DNA from: Ramlibacter alkalitolerans
Lineage (GTDB): Bacteria > Pseudomonadota > Gammaproteobacteria > Burkholderiales > Burkholderiaceae_C
DNA length: 64,000 nucleotides
Direction: 5' to 3'
NCBI RefSeq assembly: GCF_016722765.1
Contig: NZ_JAEQND010000003.1
Coordinates: forward strand, 186,001 to 250,000
The position numbers and the translations under genes were made by a program. This document shows positions 18,742-27,047 of the stretch, piece after piece. Each line of letters starts with the position of its first letter. Positions within the stretch are counted from its first letter, which is position 1. The notes under the pieces are model-generated. The model had not been told where the DNA came from and did no database searches. It worked only from the letters and a program-made list of their open reading frames with translations.

Positions 18742-18760
18742 CTTATGCGGATAAGCTTAT
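18742..18760. promoter_or_regulatory. Candidate sulfur-regulon operator upstream of cysI
   Basis: CTTATGCGGATA (18742-18753) is followed by the palindrome ATAAGCTTAT (18751-18760). On the minus strand this reads as two GCATAAG units 14 bases apart. The same 12-mer occurs upstream of sbp at 21717-21728. A CysB-type LysR regulator is the natural candidate, by inference only. Confidence 0.5.
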
Positions 18761-18865
18761 GCACGAAGGCTGGCAAGGCCCGGCGCGGCATTTCCGCAAG
18801 CGAACGGACAAGGCTTGTCAGGGAGCTGTCGCCGGCCGGCGATAATGACGAGTCATCACGGGAAC

Positions 18866-19606
18866 ATGGCCCAGCGCGTCTTCATCAAGGTGGTTGGTTT
18901 TTCGGACGAGGAGCGCCACGCCCTCAATACCGTCTTCCGCCTGTCCGAGCAGTGCCTGACCATGTACCAGCTCTGGACGCCGACGGCCCCCGAGCCCCCG
19001 CGTGTCGCCCTGCTGGACGGCCTGAGCTGGGAGGCCCGGGTCGAGGCCGAATCCCCCCTGCGCCGTGACCTGCACCTGCTCTGGGTCGGCCCGAATCCGC
19101 CGGCGGCCGTCTCGCGCGCCTTCCCGCGGCCGCTGCCCTGGCCGGACGTGGTCGACGCCCTGGACCAGCTCTTCGCCCCCGAAGCGGAACTCGACGTCGA
19201 CCTGGCCCAGGGCCCCGATTCCGTCATGTCGCAGAAGCAGGCCCTGATCGTCAGTGCCAGCCGCGACCAGCGCCTGTACCTGCGGGCGCGCCTGGCGCTG
19301 GCGCGCCTCACGCTGGCCGACGAGGCCGAAACCGGCGCCGCGGCGCTGGAGCTGGCGCGCGCCAAGCAGTACGACCTGGCGCTGCTCGATTGCAACCTGC
19401 CGGACGTCGATGCGTGGCTCCTGCTGCGGCAGCTCAAGCAGGGGGCGCATGCGATCCAGCACGTCGCCATGACGCAGGCCGAGCGCACCGTGCCGGAACG
19501 CCTGCGTGCCTGGCTGGGCGGGGCGGACGCCCTGCTGGAGAACCCGCCGCACCCGGGCCGGCTCGATGCCTGGCTCAGCCGGATCGAGCTCGGTCCTGCC
19601 TCCTAG
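18866..19606 (+). CDS. Protein with degenerate response-regulator receiver domain(s)
   Basis: A 246-residue protein; an ATG at 18845 would add 7 residues. Residues 125-237 follow the receiver fold. A phosphosite-like D175 sits in LALLDCNLPD and T203 follows the fourth strand. However, the N-terminal acidic pair is replaced (ALIVSASRD) and the conserved Lys is replaced (DALLENPPH). Residues 5-105 have a similar but weaker receiver-like plan (RVALLDG, then LLWVG, then RPLPWPDVVDALDQLF). No DNA-binding or output domain is present. It may be a pseudo-receiver or protein-interaction module. Its 3' end overlaps mnmC on the other strand by 32 bases. Confidence 0.65.
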   Translation: MAQRVFIKVVGFSDEERHALNTVFRLSEQCLTMYQLWTPTAPEPPRVALLDGLSWEARVEAESPLRRDLHLLWVGPNPPAAVSRAFPRPLPWPDVVDALDQLFAPEAELDVDLAQGPDSVMSQKQALIVSASRDQRLYLRARLALARLTLADEAETGAAALELARAKQYDLALLDCNLPDVDAWLLLRQLKQGAHAIQHVAMTQAERTVPERLRAWLGGADALLENPPHPGRLDAWLSRIELGPAS

Positions 19607-21416
19607 CGTCCAGGGCCTGCGCCAGCCGCGCTTCGAGCGGCAGCGGCTCGCCATGCAGGCGGGCGGCGATCAGTTCACCGCACAAGGCCGCGAAGGTCAG
19701 GCCGCGCGAGCCCATCGCGGTGCTCACCCACAGGCCGGGCTCCAGTTCGCCGGCCAGCGGCCGGCGGTCCGTCGAGGCGCAGCGCACGCCGCTCCAGGAA
19801 CGCGTCTCGCGGCGTTGCAGCGCGCCCTGGAAGGCCGGGGCCGCGCGCGGCAGCACCTGCCGCACGCGCTCCAGGTTGGCGGCGTCGTCCTCGCGGCGCA
19901 GCGACTCGTCGGCATCGCCGCGGCCGTAGGTCGAGCCCGTGATCCAGGCCTCGCGTTCGACCAGGGGCACGCGCGGCAGGAAGTGGCCATGGCCGTTGAC
20001 CGGAAAGGGCGGCAGCAGGGCCGCATCGTCGGCATGCGGCGCCCAGGTCACCTGGCCGCGGACCGGGTGGAGCTGCAGGCGGTTTTCGAGCAGTGCGGCG
20101 CTGTCATGCGCGGCGGCGACGACGACCAGCGAGGCCTGTCCCATCGCTTCGCCTGCACCGTTCTCCAGCCGCCAGCTTTCGCCCTGCCGCAGGACGCGCG
20201 CGACCTTGCGGCCGCCGCAGAAGCGCACCCCGGGCGTGCGCAGCCAGGAGCGCACCAGCGCGGCCGGCTCGATCCATGCCGCGTTGTCGTGCCACCAGGC
20301 GGCCTGGTCCACCGCGATCCCGGCGGCACGTTTCTGGCCTTCGGTCGCTTCGCGACTCCAGGGTTCGAGGGCTTCGCCGATGCCGGGCAGCGGCCGGTGA
20401 TCGTCGGCGCGCCATTCGAGCACGCCGGTGCGGCGCCACTCCAGGCCGTCGGCCAGCCGCGCCTGCGCTTCCTGCAGCGTGAGGCGCACGCCGGCGCGCG
20501 ACAGGCGCGACAGCAGGTTGTCGTCGGGCGACTGGTGCGGCGCGAGCAGGCCCGCCGGCAGATCCGAGGCGCCGGTGGCCGGGCCGGCAGCGGTGTCGAA
20601 CACGCGCACCGACCAGCCGCGGCGCGCCAGGCTGGCCGCCGCCGCCGCGCCCGAGAGGCCGGCGCCGATGACGATGCAGTCTGCCGCCTCGGCCTCGCCT
20701 GGCGCCTCCAGTCCCTTGACTTCCCACCCGGGGTCGTAGCGGCCGGCCAGGCATTCGCGCTTGGGCGGCAGTCCGGCGCGCCGGGTCAGCTGCCAGCCGC
20801 AGGACTTCAGGTCGCGGCGCAACTGGCCGACGACCGACCACGTGGCGAGCAGGGCGCCCCGGTGGCACAGGCGCGTGACGGCCTTGAGCGTCTCCAGGCT
20901 CCACATCTGCGGATTGCGTTCGGGATCGAAGCCGTCCAGGAACACGGCGTCGGCGCGGAAGGCCTGTTCGCGCAGCATGGGCGCGACGTCGCCCACGCAC
21001 AGCGTGAGCAGCACGCGGCCTTCGGCCAGGACGAAGCGATGGAAGCCCGGCGTCAGGCCCTGCCACTGCTGCGCGAGTTCGGTCGCCAGCGGCAGCAGGC
21101 CCGCTTCCGTGGCGGCGCTGCGCAGCAGGTCGTCGGCCGAGACGGGAAACGCTTCGATCGAGGCGAAGTGCAGCACGCGCGGCCGCTGCGGATCCTGCAG
21201 CCAGGCCAGCCAGGTCGCCAGGAAGTTCAGGCCCAGGCCGAAGCCGGTCTCCAGCACCCGCCATTGCGGGCGCCCGGCCCATGCCGCGGGCAGGCCGCAG
21301 CCATCGAGGAAGACGTGGCGCGCCTGGGCGAGGCCGCCGGTGGCCGAGCGATAGATGTCGTCGAAGCGCGGGCTGCGCGGCGTGCCGTCGTCGTCCCAGG
21401 CGACGACCTCGCTCAT
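19575..21416 (-). CDS. mnmC: Bifunctional tRNA 5-methylaminomethyl-2-thiouridine biosynthesis protein MnmC
   Basis: A 613-residue protein with the two MnmC domains. Residues 1-230 are the SAM-dependent methyltransferase ([15 protein letters not shown]; the [15 protein letters not shown] segment). From about residue 240 follows the FAD oxidoreductase ([21 protein letters not shown]). It completes the mnm5s2U modification at the wobble base of tRNAs for Lys, Glu and others. Slightly shorter than the E. coli protein. yggX is 4 bases upstream, so the two are probably co-transcribed. Confidence 0.95.
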   Translation of the reverse strand: MSEVVAWDDDGTPRSPRFDDIYRSATGGLAQARHVFLDGCGLPAAWAGRPQWRVLETGFGLGLNFLATWLAWLQDPQRPRVLHFASIEAFPVSADDLLRSAATEAGLLPLATELAQQWQGLTPGFHRFVLAEGRVLLTLCVGDVAPMLREQAFRADAVFLDGFDPERNPQMWSLETLKAVTRLCHRGALLATWSVVGQLRRDLKSCGWQLTRRAGLPPKRECLAGRYDPGWEVKGLEAPGEAEAADCIVIGAGLSGAAAAASLARRGWSVRVFDTAAGPATGASDLPAGLLAPHQSPDDNLLSRLSRAGVRLTLQEAQARLADGLEWRRTGVLEWRADDHRPLPGIGEALEPWSREATEGQKRAAGIAVDQAAWWHDNAAWIEPAALVRSWLRTPGVRFCGGRKVARVLRQGESWRLENGAGEAMGQASLVVVAAAHDSAALLENRLQLHPVRGQVTWAPHADDAALLPPFPVNGHGHFLPRVPLVEREAWITGSTYGRGDADESLRREDDAANLERVRQVLPRAAPAFQGALQRRETRSWSGVRCASTDRRPLAGELEPGLWVSTAMGSRGLTFAALCGELIAARLHGEPLPLEARLAQALDARRQDRARSG

Positions 21417-21420
21417 GGAA

Positions 21421-21693
21421 TCATTCGGTGGGCGGGACGTATCCCGCGGCTGCGTCCGCGCCGCTGCCGAAGAAATGGTTTTCCATCTGGCGCTTCAGGT
21501 ATTCGCGGGCGCGCTGGTCGGCGAGGTTCAGGCGGTTCTCGTTCACCAGCATCGTCTGGTGCTTCAGCCACTGCTGCCACGCTTCCTTGCTGACGTTCTC
21601 GTAGATGCGCTTTCCCAGTTCGCCGGGATAGGGTGGGAAATCGAGCCCCTCGGCCTCGCGGCCAAGCTTGATGCATTGCACGGTGCGTGCCAT
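21421..21693 (-). CDS. yggX: Fe(2+)-trafficking / oxidative damage protection protein
   Basis: A 90-residue YggX protein. It shows the family start [19 protein letters not shown] with the conserved Cys7, and [19 protein letters not shown]. It protects Fe-S proteins from oxidative damage in the cytoplasm. It is divergent from sbp and upstream of mnmC. The spacer to sbp holds the candidate sulfur-regulon motif, which could also affect this gene. Confidence 0.96.
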   Translation of the reverse strand: MARTVQCIKLGREAEGLDFPPYPGELGKRIYENVSKEAWQQWLKHQTMLVNENRLNLADQRAREYLKRQMENHFFGSGADAAAGYVPPTE

Positions 21694-21716
21694 TCACGCC
21701 CCTTTCTTCGGATTAG

Positions 21717-21728
21717 CTTATGCGGATA
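21717..21728. promoter_or_regulatory. Candidate sulfur-regulon operator upstream of sbp
   Basis: CTTATGCGGATA, identical over 12 bases to the motif before cysI. It lies 77 bases before the sbp start and 24 bases before the divergent yggX start. A GCATA half-site lies next to it on the minus strand. Its occurrence at both sulfate uptake and reduction genes supports co-regulation. Confidence 0.5.
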
Positions 21729-21804
21729 TGCAACCAAGAACTCTGTCGTTCGTGGCGCGCGCGCCGGCTTCCAGAATGCGCCCCATCGACAACGGGAGCA
21801 TTCC

Positions 21805-22827
21805 ATGAGCCTTCGCCGCGACTTTATCAAGATTCCGCTCACGCTCGGCGCGGCAGGCGTCCTGGGCCTGACCGGCCTGCCCACGCTGGCGCAGCCGCTG
21901 CAACTGCTCAATGTGTCCTACGACCCCACGCGCGAGCTGTACGTGGAGTTCAACCAGGCCTTCGCGAAGTACTGGAAGGGCAGGACGGGGCAGGACGTGC
22001 AGGTGAAGCAGTCGCACGGCGGCTCGGGCAAGCAGGCCCGCTCCGTCATCGACGGTCTCGAGGCCGACGTGGTGACGCTCGCCCTGGGCGGCGACATCGA
22101 CGCGCTCGTCGCGCACGGCGGCTGGGTGGCCAGGGACTGGCAGAAGCGCCTGCCGCACAACGCATCTCCCTACACCTCGACGATCGTGCTGGTGGTGCGC
22201 AAGGGCAACCCGAAGAACGTGCGGGACTGGGACGACCTCGTGCGACCCGGCGTCTCCGTGATCACCCCGAACCCGAAGACCTCGGGGGGCGCGCGCTGGA
22301 ACTACCTGGCCGCGTGGGAGTTCGGCAAGCGCAGGTACGGCGGCGACGCCAGGGCCAGGGACTTCGCCGCGCGGCTGTTCGGCAACGTGCCGGTGCTCGA
22401 CACCGGCGCACGCGGCGCGACCATCACCTTCGCGCAGCGCAACCAGGGTGACGTGCTGATCGCCTGGGAGAACGAGGCCTGGCTGCTGCAGAAGGAGTTC
22501 GCGGGCAAGGTCGACATCGTGTACCCGACGCTGACCATCCTCGCCGAGCCGCCGGTAGCCGTGGTGGACCGCAACGTCGACAGGCGCGGCACGCGCGCCA
22601 TCGCCGAGGAGTACCTGAAGTTTCTCTACGCGGAGCAGGGGCAGGACATCATCGGCAGGAATTTCTACCGTCCGGCGGTCTCGAAGGCGGCGCAGGCCAA
22701 GTACGCGCAGCAGTTCCCGAAGCTGAACCTGTTCACCATCGACGAGGCCTTCGGCGGCTGGGCGAAGGCGGACAAGGAGCACTTCGCCGAGGGCGGCAGC
22801 TTCGACCAGGTCTACACGCGCAAGTAA
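21805..22827 (+). CDS. sbp: Periplasmic sulfate-binding protein
   Basis: A 340-residue solute receptor of the sulfate ABC importer (CysP/Sbp family). It has an N-terminal signal with RR ([15 protein letters not shown]...LAQP), then the family segments [35 protein letters not shown] and [16 protein letters not shown]. The ATG at 21805 has CGGGAG 6 bases upstream. The permease and ATPase genes (cysTWA) are not in the window, so this receptor is separated from its transporter. Confidence 0.94.
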   Translation: MSLRRDFIKIPLTLGAAGVLGLTGLPTLAQPLQLLNVSYDPTRELYVEFNQAFAKYWKGRTGQDVQVKQSHGGSGKQARSVIDGLEADVVTLALGGDIDALVAHGGWVARDWQKRLPHNASPYTSTIVLVVRKGNPKNVRDWDDLVRPGVSVITPNPKTSGGARWNYLAAWEFGKRRYGGDARARDFAARLFGNVPVLDTGARGATITFAQRNQGDVLIAWENEAWLLQKEFAGKVDIVYPTLTILAEPPVAVVDRNVDRRGTRAIAEEYLKFLYAEQGQDIIGRNFYRPAVSKAAQAKYAQQFPKLNLFTIDEAFGGWAKADKEHFAEGGSFDQVYTRK

Positions 22828-22898
22828 ACAGGAGTACGCTGGCCGGCCAACCGCTGCGGCCTCGGCGAGGTCGCGTGACCCATGACAGGAGAACCAAG

Positions 22899-23465
22899 AT
22901 GGCCTACCGCATAGCCGTGATCGTCGGCAGCCTGCGTCGCGAATCGTTCAACGGACAGCTCGCGGCCGCGCTGCAGAAGCTGGCGCATCCGCAGCTCGAG
23001 TTCACCACGGTGCGCATCGGCGACCTGCCGCTGTACAACCAGGACGAGGAGAACAACCCGACCGAGGCGGTGCGGCGCATGAAGACCGAGATCGCCGCCG
23101 CGCAGGGCGTGCTGTTCGTGACGCCCGAATACAACCGCTCGATCCCTGGCGTGCTGAAGAATGCCATCGACCATGGCTCCCGGCCCTATGGCCAGAGCGT
23201 GTGGAGCGGCAAGCCGGCCGCGATCATCGGCATCTCCGTCGGCGCGATCGGCACCGCGATCGCGCAGGGCCACCTGCGCACGGTCCTGGGCTACCTGGAC
23301 ATGCCGACGCTCGGCCAGCCGGAGATGTACCTGCAGAACAAGCCCGGCTTCTTCGGCGCCAACGGCGAGGTCGGTTCGGACGGCACCCGCGAGTTCCTGC
23401 AGAAGTTCGTGGACCGCTTCACCGAGTGGGTGAAGGAGCACGCGGACCGGGCGGCGAACCGCTAG
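22899..23465 (+). CDS. NADPH-dependent FMN reductase (ChrR/YieF type)
   Basis: A 188-residue flavodoxin-like oxidoreductase. The FMN phosphate loop is GSLRRESFNGQ near residue 10, and the signature TPEYNRSIPGVLKNAIDHGSRP lies near residue 75. Members reduce quinones, chromate and azo compounds using NADPH. Start at 22899 follows AGGAGA by 6 bases. It lies 71 bases after sbp and may be read with it, but the functional link is unclear. Confidence 0.9.
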   Translation: MAYRIAVIVGSLRRESFNGQLAAALQKLAHPQLEFTTVRIGDLPLYNQDEENNPTEAVRRMKTEIAAAQGVLFVTPEYNRSIPGVLKNAIDHGSRPYGQSVWSGKPAAIIGISVGAIGTAIAQGHLRTVLGYLDMPTLGQPEMYLQNKPGFFGANGEVGSDGTREFLQKFVDRFTEWVKEHADRAANR

Positions 23466-23541
23466 CTAGGAGCCGTTGGCGGAGGCGCAGGCGCCCACGC
23501 GCACGCGCACGCGGACTGGAGATGGCGAACCGCTGGAACTC

Positions 23542-23634
23542 CCGTCATCCCCGCGGAGGCGGGGACCCAGGGCTTCCAGAGAAAAACCGCCCGCGGGCGG
23601 CTTCTCTGGGCCCCCGCCTTCGCGGGGGTGACGG
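23542..23634. repeat. Long GC-rich intergenic inverted repeat
   Basis: Outer arms CGTCATCCCCGC / GCGGGGGTGACG and a nested hairpin CCAGAGAA...TTCTCTGG at 23576-23609. It lies between convergent genes and could act as a bidirectional terminator. A short relative with the same CCCCCGC/GCGGGGG stem lies at 50763-50780. Confidence 0.75.
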
Positions 23635-23694
23635 CATGAGCGGGGGCGACAGCACAAGCGGGGAGACGCGTAGCGAGGCCCAACGCAGCGAAGT

Positions 23695-24336
23695 TCAGGC
23701 GCGGATCGCGGCCTTGCCCTCGTTCGCGGCTTCGGTCACGTGCGCCAGGATGTCACCCTCGGCCGCAGCCAGCCCCGCGGCCTTGGCGGCGTCGCCCATG
23801 GCCATGCCTTCGGCGCGCACGAAGCGCACGTCGGTCACGCCGAGGAAGCCCAGCACGGTGCGCAGGTAGCTTTCCTGGTGGTCCATCTGCGGCGCGCCCG
23901 CGTAGGCGCCGCCGCGTGTGGAGGCCACGATCACCGTCTTGCCGCCGGCCAGGCCCACCGGGCCCGCCTCGGTGTACTTGAAGGTGCGGCCGGCCTGCGC
24001 GATGCGGTCGATCCAGGCCTTCAGCTGGCTCGGGACGCTGAAGTTGTACATGGGGGCACCCACGACCACCACGTCGGCCGCGAGGAACTGGCTCACCAGC
24101 TGTTCGGACAGGGCGTTCTCGCGCTTCTGCGCCACGGTCAGCGTCGCGTCGTCGAGGCCGAGCCGGAAGCCGAGCGAGTCCATGTTCAGGTGGCCGGGCG
24201 CGTCCACCGCCAGGTCGAGGTACTCGACGACGGTGCCCGGACGGGTGGACTGCCACTGGGCCACGATCCGGCGCGTCAGTTCGCGGGAGACGGAGTTGGC
24301 GCCCAGCGGGCTCGAATCGATGTGCAGCAGTTTCAT
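23695..24336 (-). CDS. azoR: FMN-dependent NADH-azoreductase
   Basis: A 213-residue AzoR-family flavoprotein: [20 protein letters not shown] at the N terminus (FMN phosphate loop), [18 protein letters not shown], and STRGGAYAG. It reduces quinones and azo compounds, guarding against thiol stress. The ATG at 24336 has AGGAG 7 bases before it. It is divergent from a LysR gene, with a 125-base spacer that holds a palindrome, so control by that regulator is likely. Confidence 0.95.
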   Translation of the reverse strand: MKLLHIDSSPLGANSVSRELTRRIVAQWQSTRPGTVVEYLDLAVDAPGHLNMDSLGFRLGLDDATLTVAQKRENALSEQLVSQFLAADVVVVGAPMYNFSVPSQLKAWIDRIAQAGRTFKYTEAGPVGLAGGKTVIVASTRGGAYAGAPQMDHQESYLRTVLGFLGVTDVRFVRAEGMAMGDAAKAAGLAAAEGDILAHVTEAANEGKAAIRA

Positions 24337-24432
24337 TGCAATCTCCTGTGGATCGGCCGGAGGGGGAATCGGCACTAGGAGAAGATTGTGCGGATGGATC
24401 GATACCGCGATAAGACGGCAATTTCGCGTTTG

Positions 24433-24454
24433 ATTGTCCTGTACATGGGACAAT
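24433..24454. promoter_or_regulatory. LysR-type operator candidate between azoR and its regulator
   Basis: Perfect inverted repeat ATTGTCC (24433-24439) / GGACAAT (24448-24454) with an 8-base spacer containing TGTACA. It ends 7 bases before the LysR start codon, so autorepression of that gene is plausible. Confidence 0.6.
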
Positions 24455-24461
24455 CGGCCGC

Positions 24462-25385
24462 ATGCAGGATCTCAACGACATGCTCTTCTTCGCGGAAGTG
24501 GTGGACCGCGGCGGTTTCGCGGCGGCGGGCCGGGCGCTGAACCTGCCCAAGTCCAGGCTGTCGCGCCGCATCGCCGACCTGGAAGGCCGCCTGGGCGTGC
24601 GCCTGCTGCATCGGACCACCCGCAAGCTGTCGCTGACGCCCGCCGGCGAGATCTACCACCGCCACTGCGTGGCCATGCGCGAGCAGGCCGAGGCGGCGGA
24701 GGAGGCCGTGCTGCACGTGCAGACGGAAGCGCGCGGCACCGTGCGCATGACGTGTCCCGTGACCCTGGCGCAGACCACGATCGGGCCGCTGATCCCGCGC
24801 TTCCTCGCCGCCCACCCGCAGGTGCGCATCGACATGCAGGTCACCAACCGCGTGATCGACCTGGTGCAGGAAGGCGTGGACATCGCGCTGCGGGTGCGCG
24901 CCAACCTGGATGACAGCGGCTCGCTGGTGATCAAGAACCTGGGGCAGACACACGGGGTGCTGGTGGCCAGCCCGCAACTGCTGCAGCGCTTCGGCGCACC
25001 CGCGAACCCTGAAGAACTGCATCACCTGCCGACGGTGGCCATGACGGCCGCCGACGGTCGCGCGACGATGCACCTGCTCGGGCCGCGCGCGGCGGAATTC
25101 GAGTTGCAGCACCATCCGGTCTATACCGCCGACGACCTCATGACGCTGAAATTCGCGCTGCTGCAGGGCGTGGGCATGTGCGTGCTGCCCGACTACCTGT
25201 GCCGCGCCGAAATCCAGCGCGGCGAACTGGCCGCCGTGCTCCCGGGCTGGGAGCCGCGCACGGCGATGGTGCTGGCGGTCTATCCCTCGCGGCGGGGGAT
25301 GGTGCCCGCGGTGCGGCGGCTGCTCGATTTCCTCGGCGAGAACATGGTGGGCGAGCGGATCGTGGGCGAGCAGGGGTCTGCGTAG
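24462..25385 (+). CDS. LysR-family transcriptional regulator, divergent from azoR
   Basis: A 307-residue LysR regulator. The winged HTH occupies residues 1-60 ([24 protein letters not shown] and [22 protein letters not shown]), followed by a substrate-binding-like effector domain from about residue 90. The effector is unknown. Its divergent placement next to azoR and the palindrome at 24433-24454 suggest it controls azoR and itself. The stop codon merges into a palindromic repeat beginning at 25382. Confidence 0.92.
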   Translation: MQDLNDMLFFAEVVDRGGFAAAGRALNLPKSRLSRRIADLEGRLGVRLLHRTTRKLSLTPAGEIYHRHCVAMREQAEAAEEAVLHVQTEARGTVRMTCPVTLAQTTIGPLIPRFLAAHPQVRIDMQVTNRVIDLVQEGVDIALRVRANLDDSGSLVIKNLGQTHGVLVASPQLLQRFGAPANPEELHHLPTVAMTAADGRATMHLLGPRAAEFELQHHPVYTADDLMTLKFALLQGVGMCVLPDYLCRAEIQRGELAAVLPGWEPRTAMVLAVYPSRRGMVPAVRRLLDFLGENMVGERIVGEQGSA

Positions 25386-25490
25386 GCTGGTGGTTGCGTA
25401 GGCTGGTGGTGGAGCGAAGCGCAACCCCAGCGCTGCGCGCAAGCGCTGGGGTTCCCGGCGCGCTCCGCGCGCGGTCACCGCCAGCCTACG
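25382..25490. repeat. Dispersed palindromic repeat, copy A (with a partial duplication)
   Basis: Outer arms GTAGGCTGG (25398-25406) and CCAGCCTAC (25481-25489) enclose inner arms AACCCCAGCG and CGCTGGGGTT. A partial extra left arm lies at 25382-25395. It sits between convergent genes (LysR and glgA) and can fold on either strand. Related copies are at 42882, 45941 and 49203. Confidence 0.82.
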
Positions 25491-25556
25491 GATTCGCGTC
25501 GCGCGCGATCACCGCGTCAACCACGGCATTCGCGCAGTGCGCGGCCAGCGCCCGAA

Positions 25557-27047
25557 TTACGGCACGGTGACTTCGCTCGCCGTCCCCCCATTCGCCAGCA
25601 CGCTCGCGGCCTGGTACACCTCCAGGTACTGCAGCGCGCTGTCCTCCCAGCCGAACTCGCGCGCCATGCCGTTGGCCTGGATGCGGTGCCACTGCCGGCC
25701 CTGTTTCCAGGCGGCCAGTGACCGCACCAGCGCATCCTCCAGGCCGGCGGCGTCGCAGGACCGCATGACGAAGCCGGTGCCGTGCTCCGGGTCCGCCGTG
25801 GCATCGGTCACCGAGTCCAGCAGCCCGCCGACCGGCGCCACGATCGGCGGCGTCCCGTAGGCCTGGCTGTACATCTGGTTCAGTCCGCAGGGCTCGAAGC
25901 GCGAAGGCATCAGGAAGGCATCGGCACCGGCCTCGATCAGGTGCGCCAGTCCTTCGTCGAAGCCGAGCGTCACCGACACCTGCTTCGGATGCCTGCGCGC
26001 CGCCTCGCTCAGCGCGGCCTGCAGCTCCGGCGCGCCCTGTCCCAGCACCACGAGCTGGCCACCGGCCTGGACGAGGCCGGGCAGCGTGGCGAGCACGAGG
26101 TCGATCCCCTTCTGCGCGGTGAGCCGGCTCACCACCGCGAACAGGGGTGCCGTCTTGTCCGTGGCCAGGCCCACCCGCTGCTGCAGCACCGACTTGCACT
26201 GCGCCTTGCCCTTCATCGCATCGCGGCTGAAGCGCTGCGGCAGCAAGGCATCCTGCGCCGGATCCCACAGCTGGCGGTCGATGCCGTTCAGGATGCCGCG
26301 CAGTCGGGAGGCGCGCGCGCGCAGGATGCCGTCGAAGCCGACGCCGAAGGCCTCGGTCTGGATCTCGCGCGCATAGGTGGGGCTCACGGTGGTGATCGCA
26401 TCGGCGAACTGGATCCCGGCCTTGAGCATCGACAGGTCGTTCCAGAACTCCACGCCTTCCATGCCGCGCCAGTGGTGCGGGATGCCCAGCGCATCGGCGT
26501 CGCCCATGGGGAAGACGCCCTGGAAGGCGAGGTTGTGGATGGTGAGGATGCTGGCGGCCGTGCGCTCGTGCGGCGCGATCATGCGCGACTGCGCCAGGTA
26601 CAGGGGCGCCAGGCCGCAGGGCCAGTCGTTGGCATGCACCACGTCGGCCGTCCAGCCGCGCAAGGGCGAATGCACGGTGCCGAGCTGCGCCGCCACGCGC
26701 GACAGCAGGCCGAAGCGCATCGCGTTGTCCAGGTAGTCGCGGCCGTTGGCATCGACATACGGACCGCCGGGGCGCTGGTACAGGGCCGGGCAGGCCAGCA
26801 GCAGCAGCGTGACGCCGTTCTCGGTCTTCACCGGCACCAGCTGCGCGGCCGGCCAGTGGCTGTAGGCCGGCAGGTCCACGCCGTCGCCGATCTCGCCGCT
26901 GACCTTCATGCCGCGGTACGCGGGCATCAGCAGGTGCACGTCGTGGCCCAGTTTCGCCAGCATCGCCGGCAGCGCCGCGCTGACGTCGCCGAGGCCGCCG
27001 GTCTTCACGTACGGCGCGCACTCGGGCGTCGCGAACAGGATCTTCAT
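25557..27047 (-). CDS. glgA: Glycogen synthase (ADP-glucose type)
   Basis: A 496-residue GT5 glycosyltransferase that adds glucose from ADP-glucose to alpha-1,4-glucan. N-terminal ADP-glucose motif KTGGLGD (Lys15), VHANDWPCGL, and the C-terminal catalytic segment MPSRFEPCGLNQMYSQAYGTPPI with its Glu. The start ATG overlaps the stop of the malQ-treY fusion (ATGA at 27044-27047). It is the last gene of the glycogen/trehalose operon. Confidence 0.96.
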   Translation of the reverse strand: MKILFATPECAPYVKTGGLGDVSAALPAMLAKLGHDVHLLMPAYRGMKVSGEIGDGVDLPAYSHWPAAQLVPVKTENGVTLLLLACPALYQRPGGPYVDANGRDYLDNAMRFGLLSRVAAQLGTVHSPLRGWTADVVHANDWPCGLAPLYLAQSRMIAPHERTAASILTIHNLAFQGVFPMGDADALGIPHHWRGMEGVEFWNDLSMLKAGIQFADAITTVSPTYAREIQTEAFGVGFDGILRARASRLRGILNGIDRQLWDPAQDALLPQRFSRDAMKGKAQCKSVLQQRVGLATDKTAPLFAVVSRLTAQKGIDLVLATLPGLVQAGGQLVVLGQGAPELQAALSEAARRHPKQVSVTLGFDEGLAHLIEAGADAFLMPSRFEPCGLNQMYSQAYGTPPIVAPVGGLLDSVTDATADPEHGTGFVMRSCDAAGLEDALVRSLAAWKQGRQWHRIQANGMAREFGWEDSALQYLEVYQAASVLANGGTASEVTVP

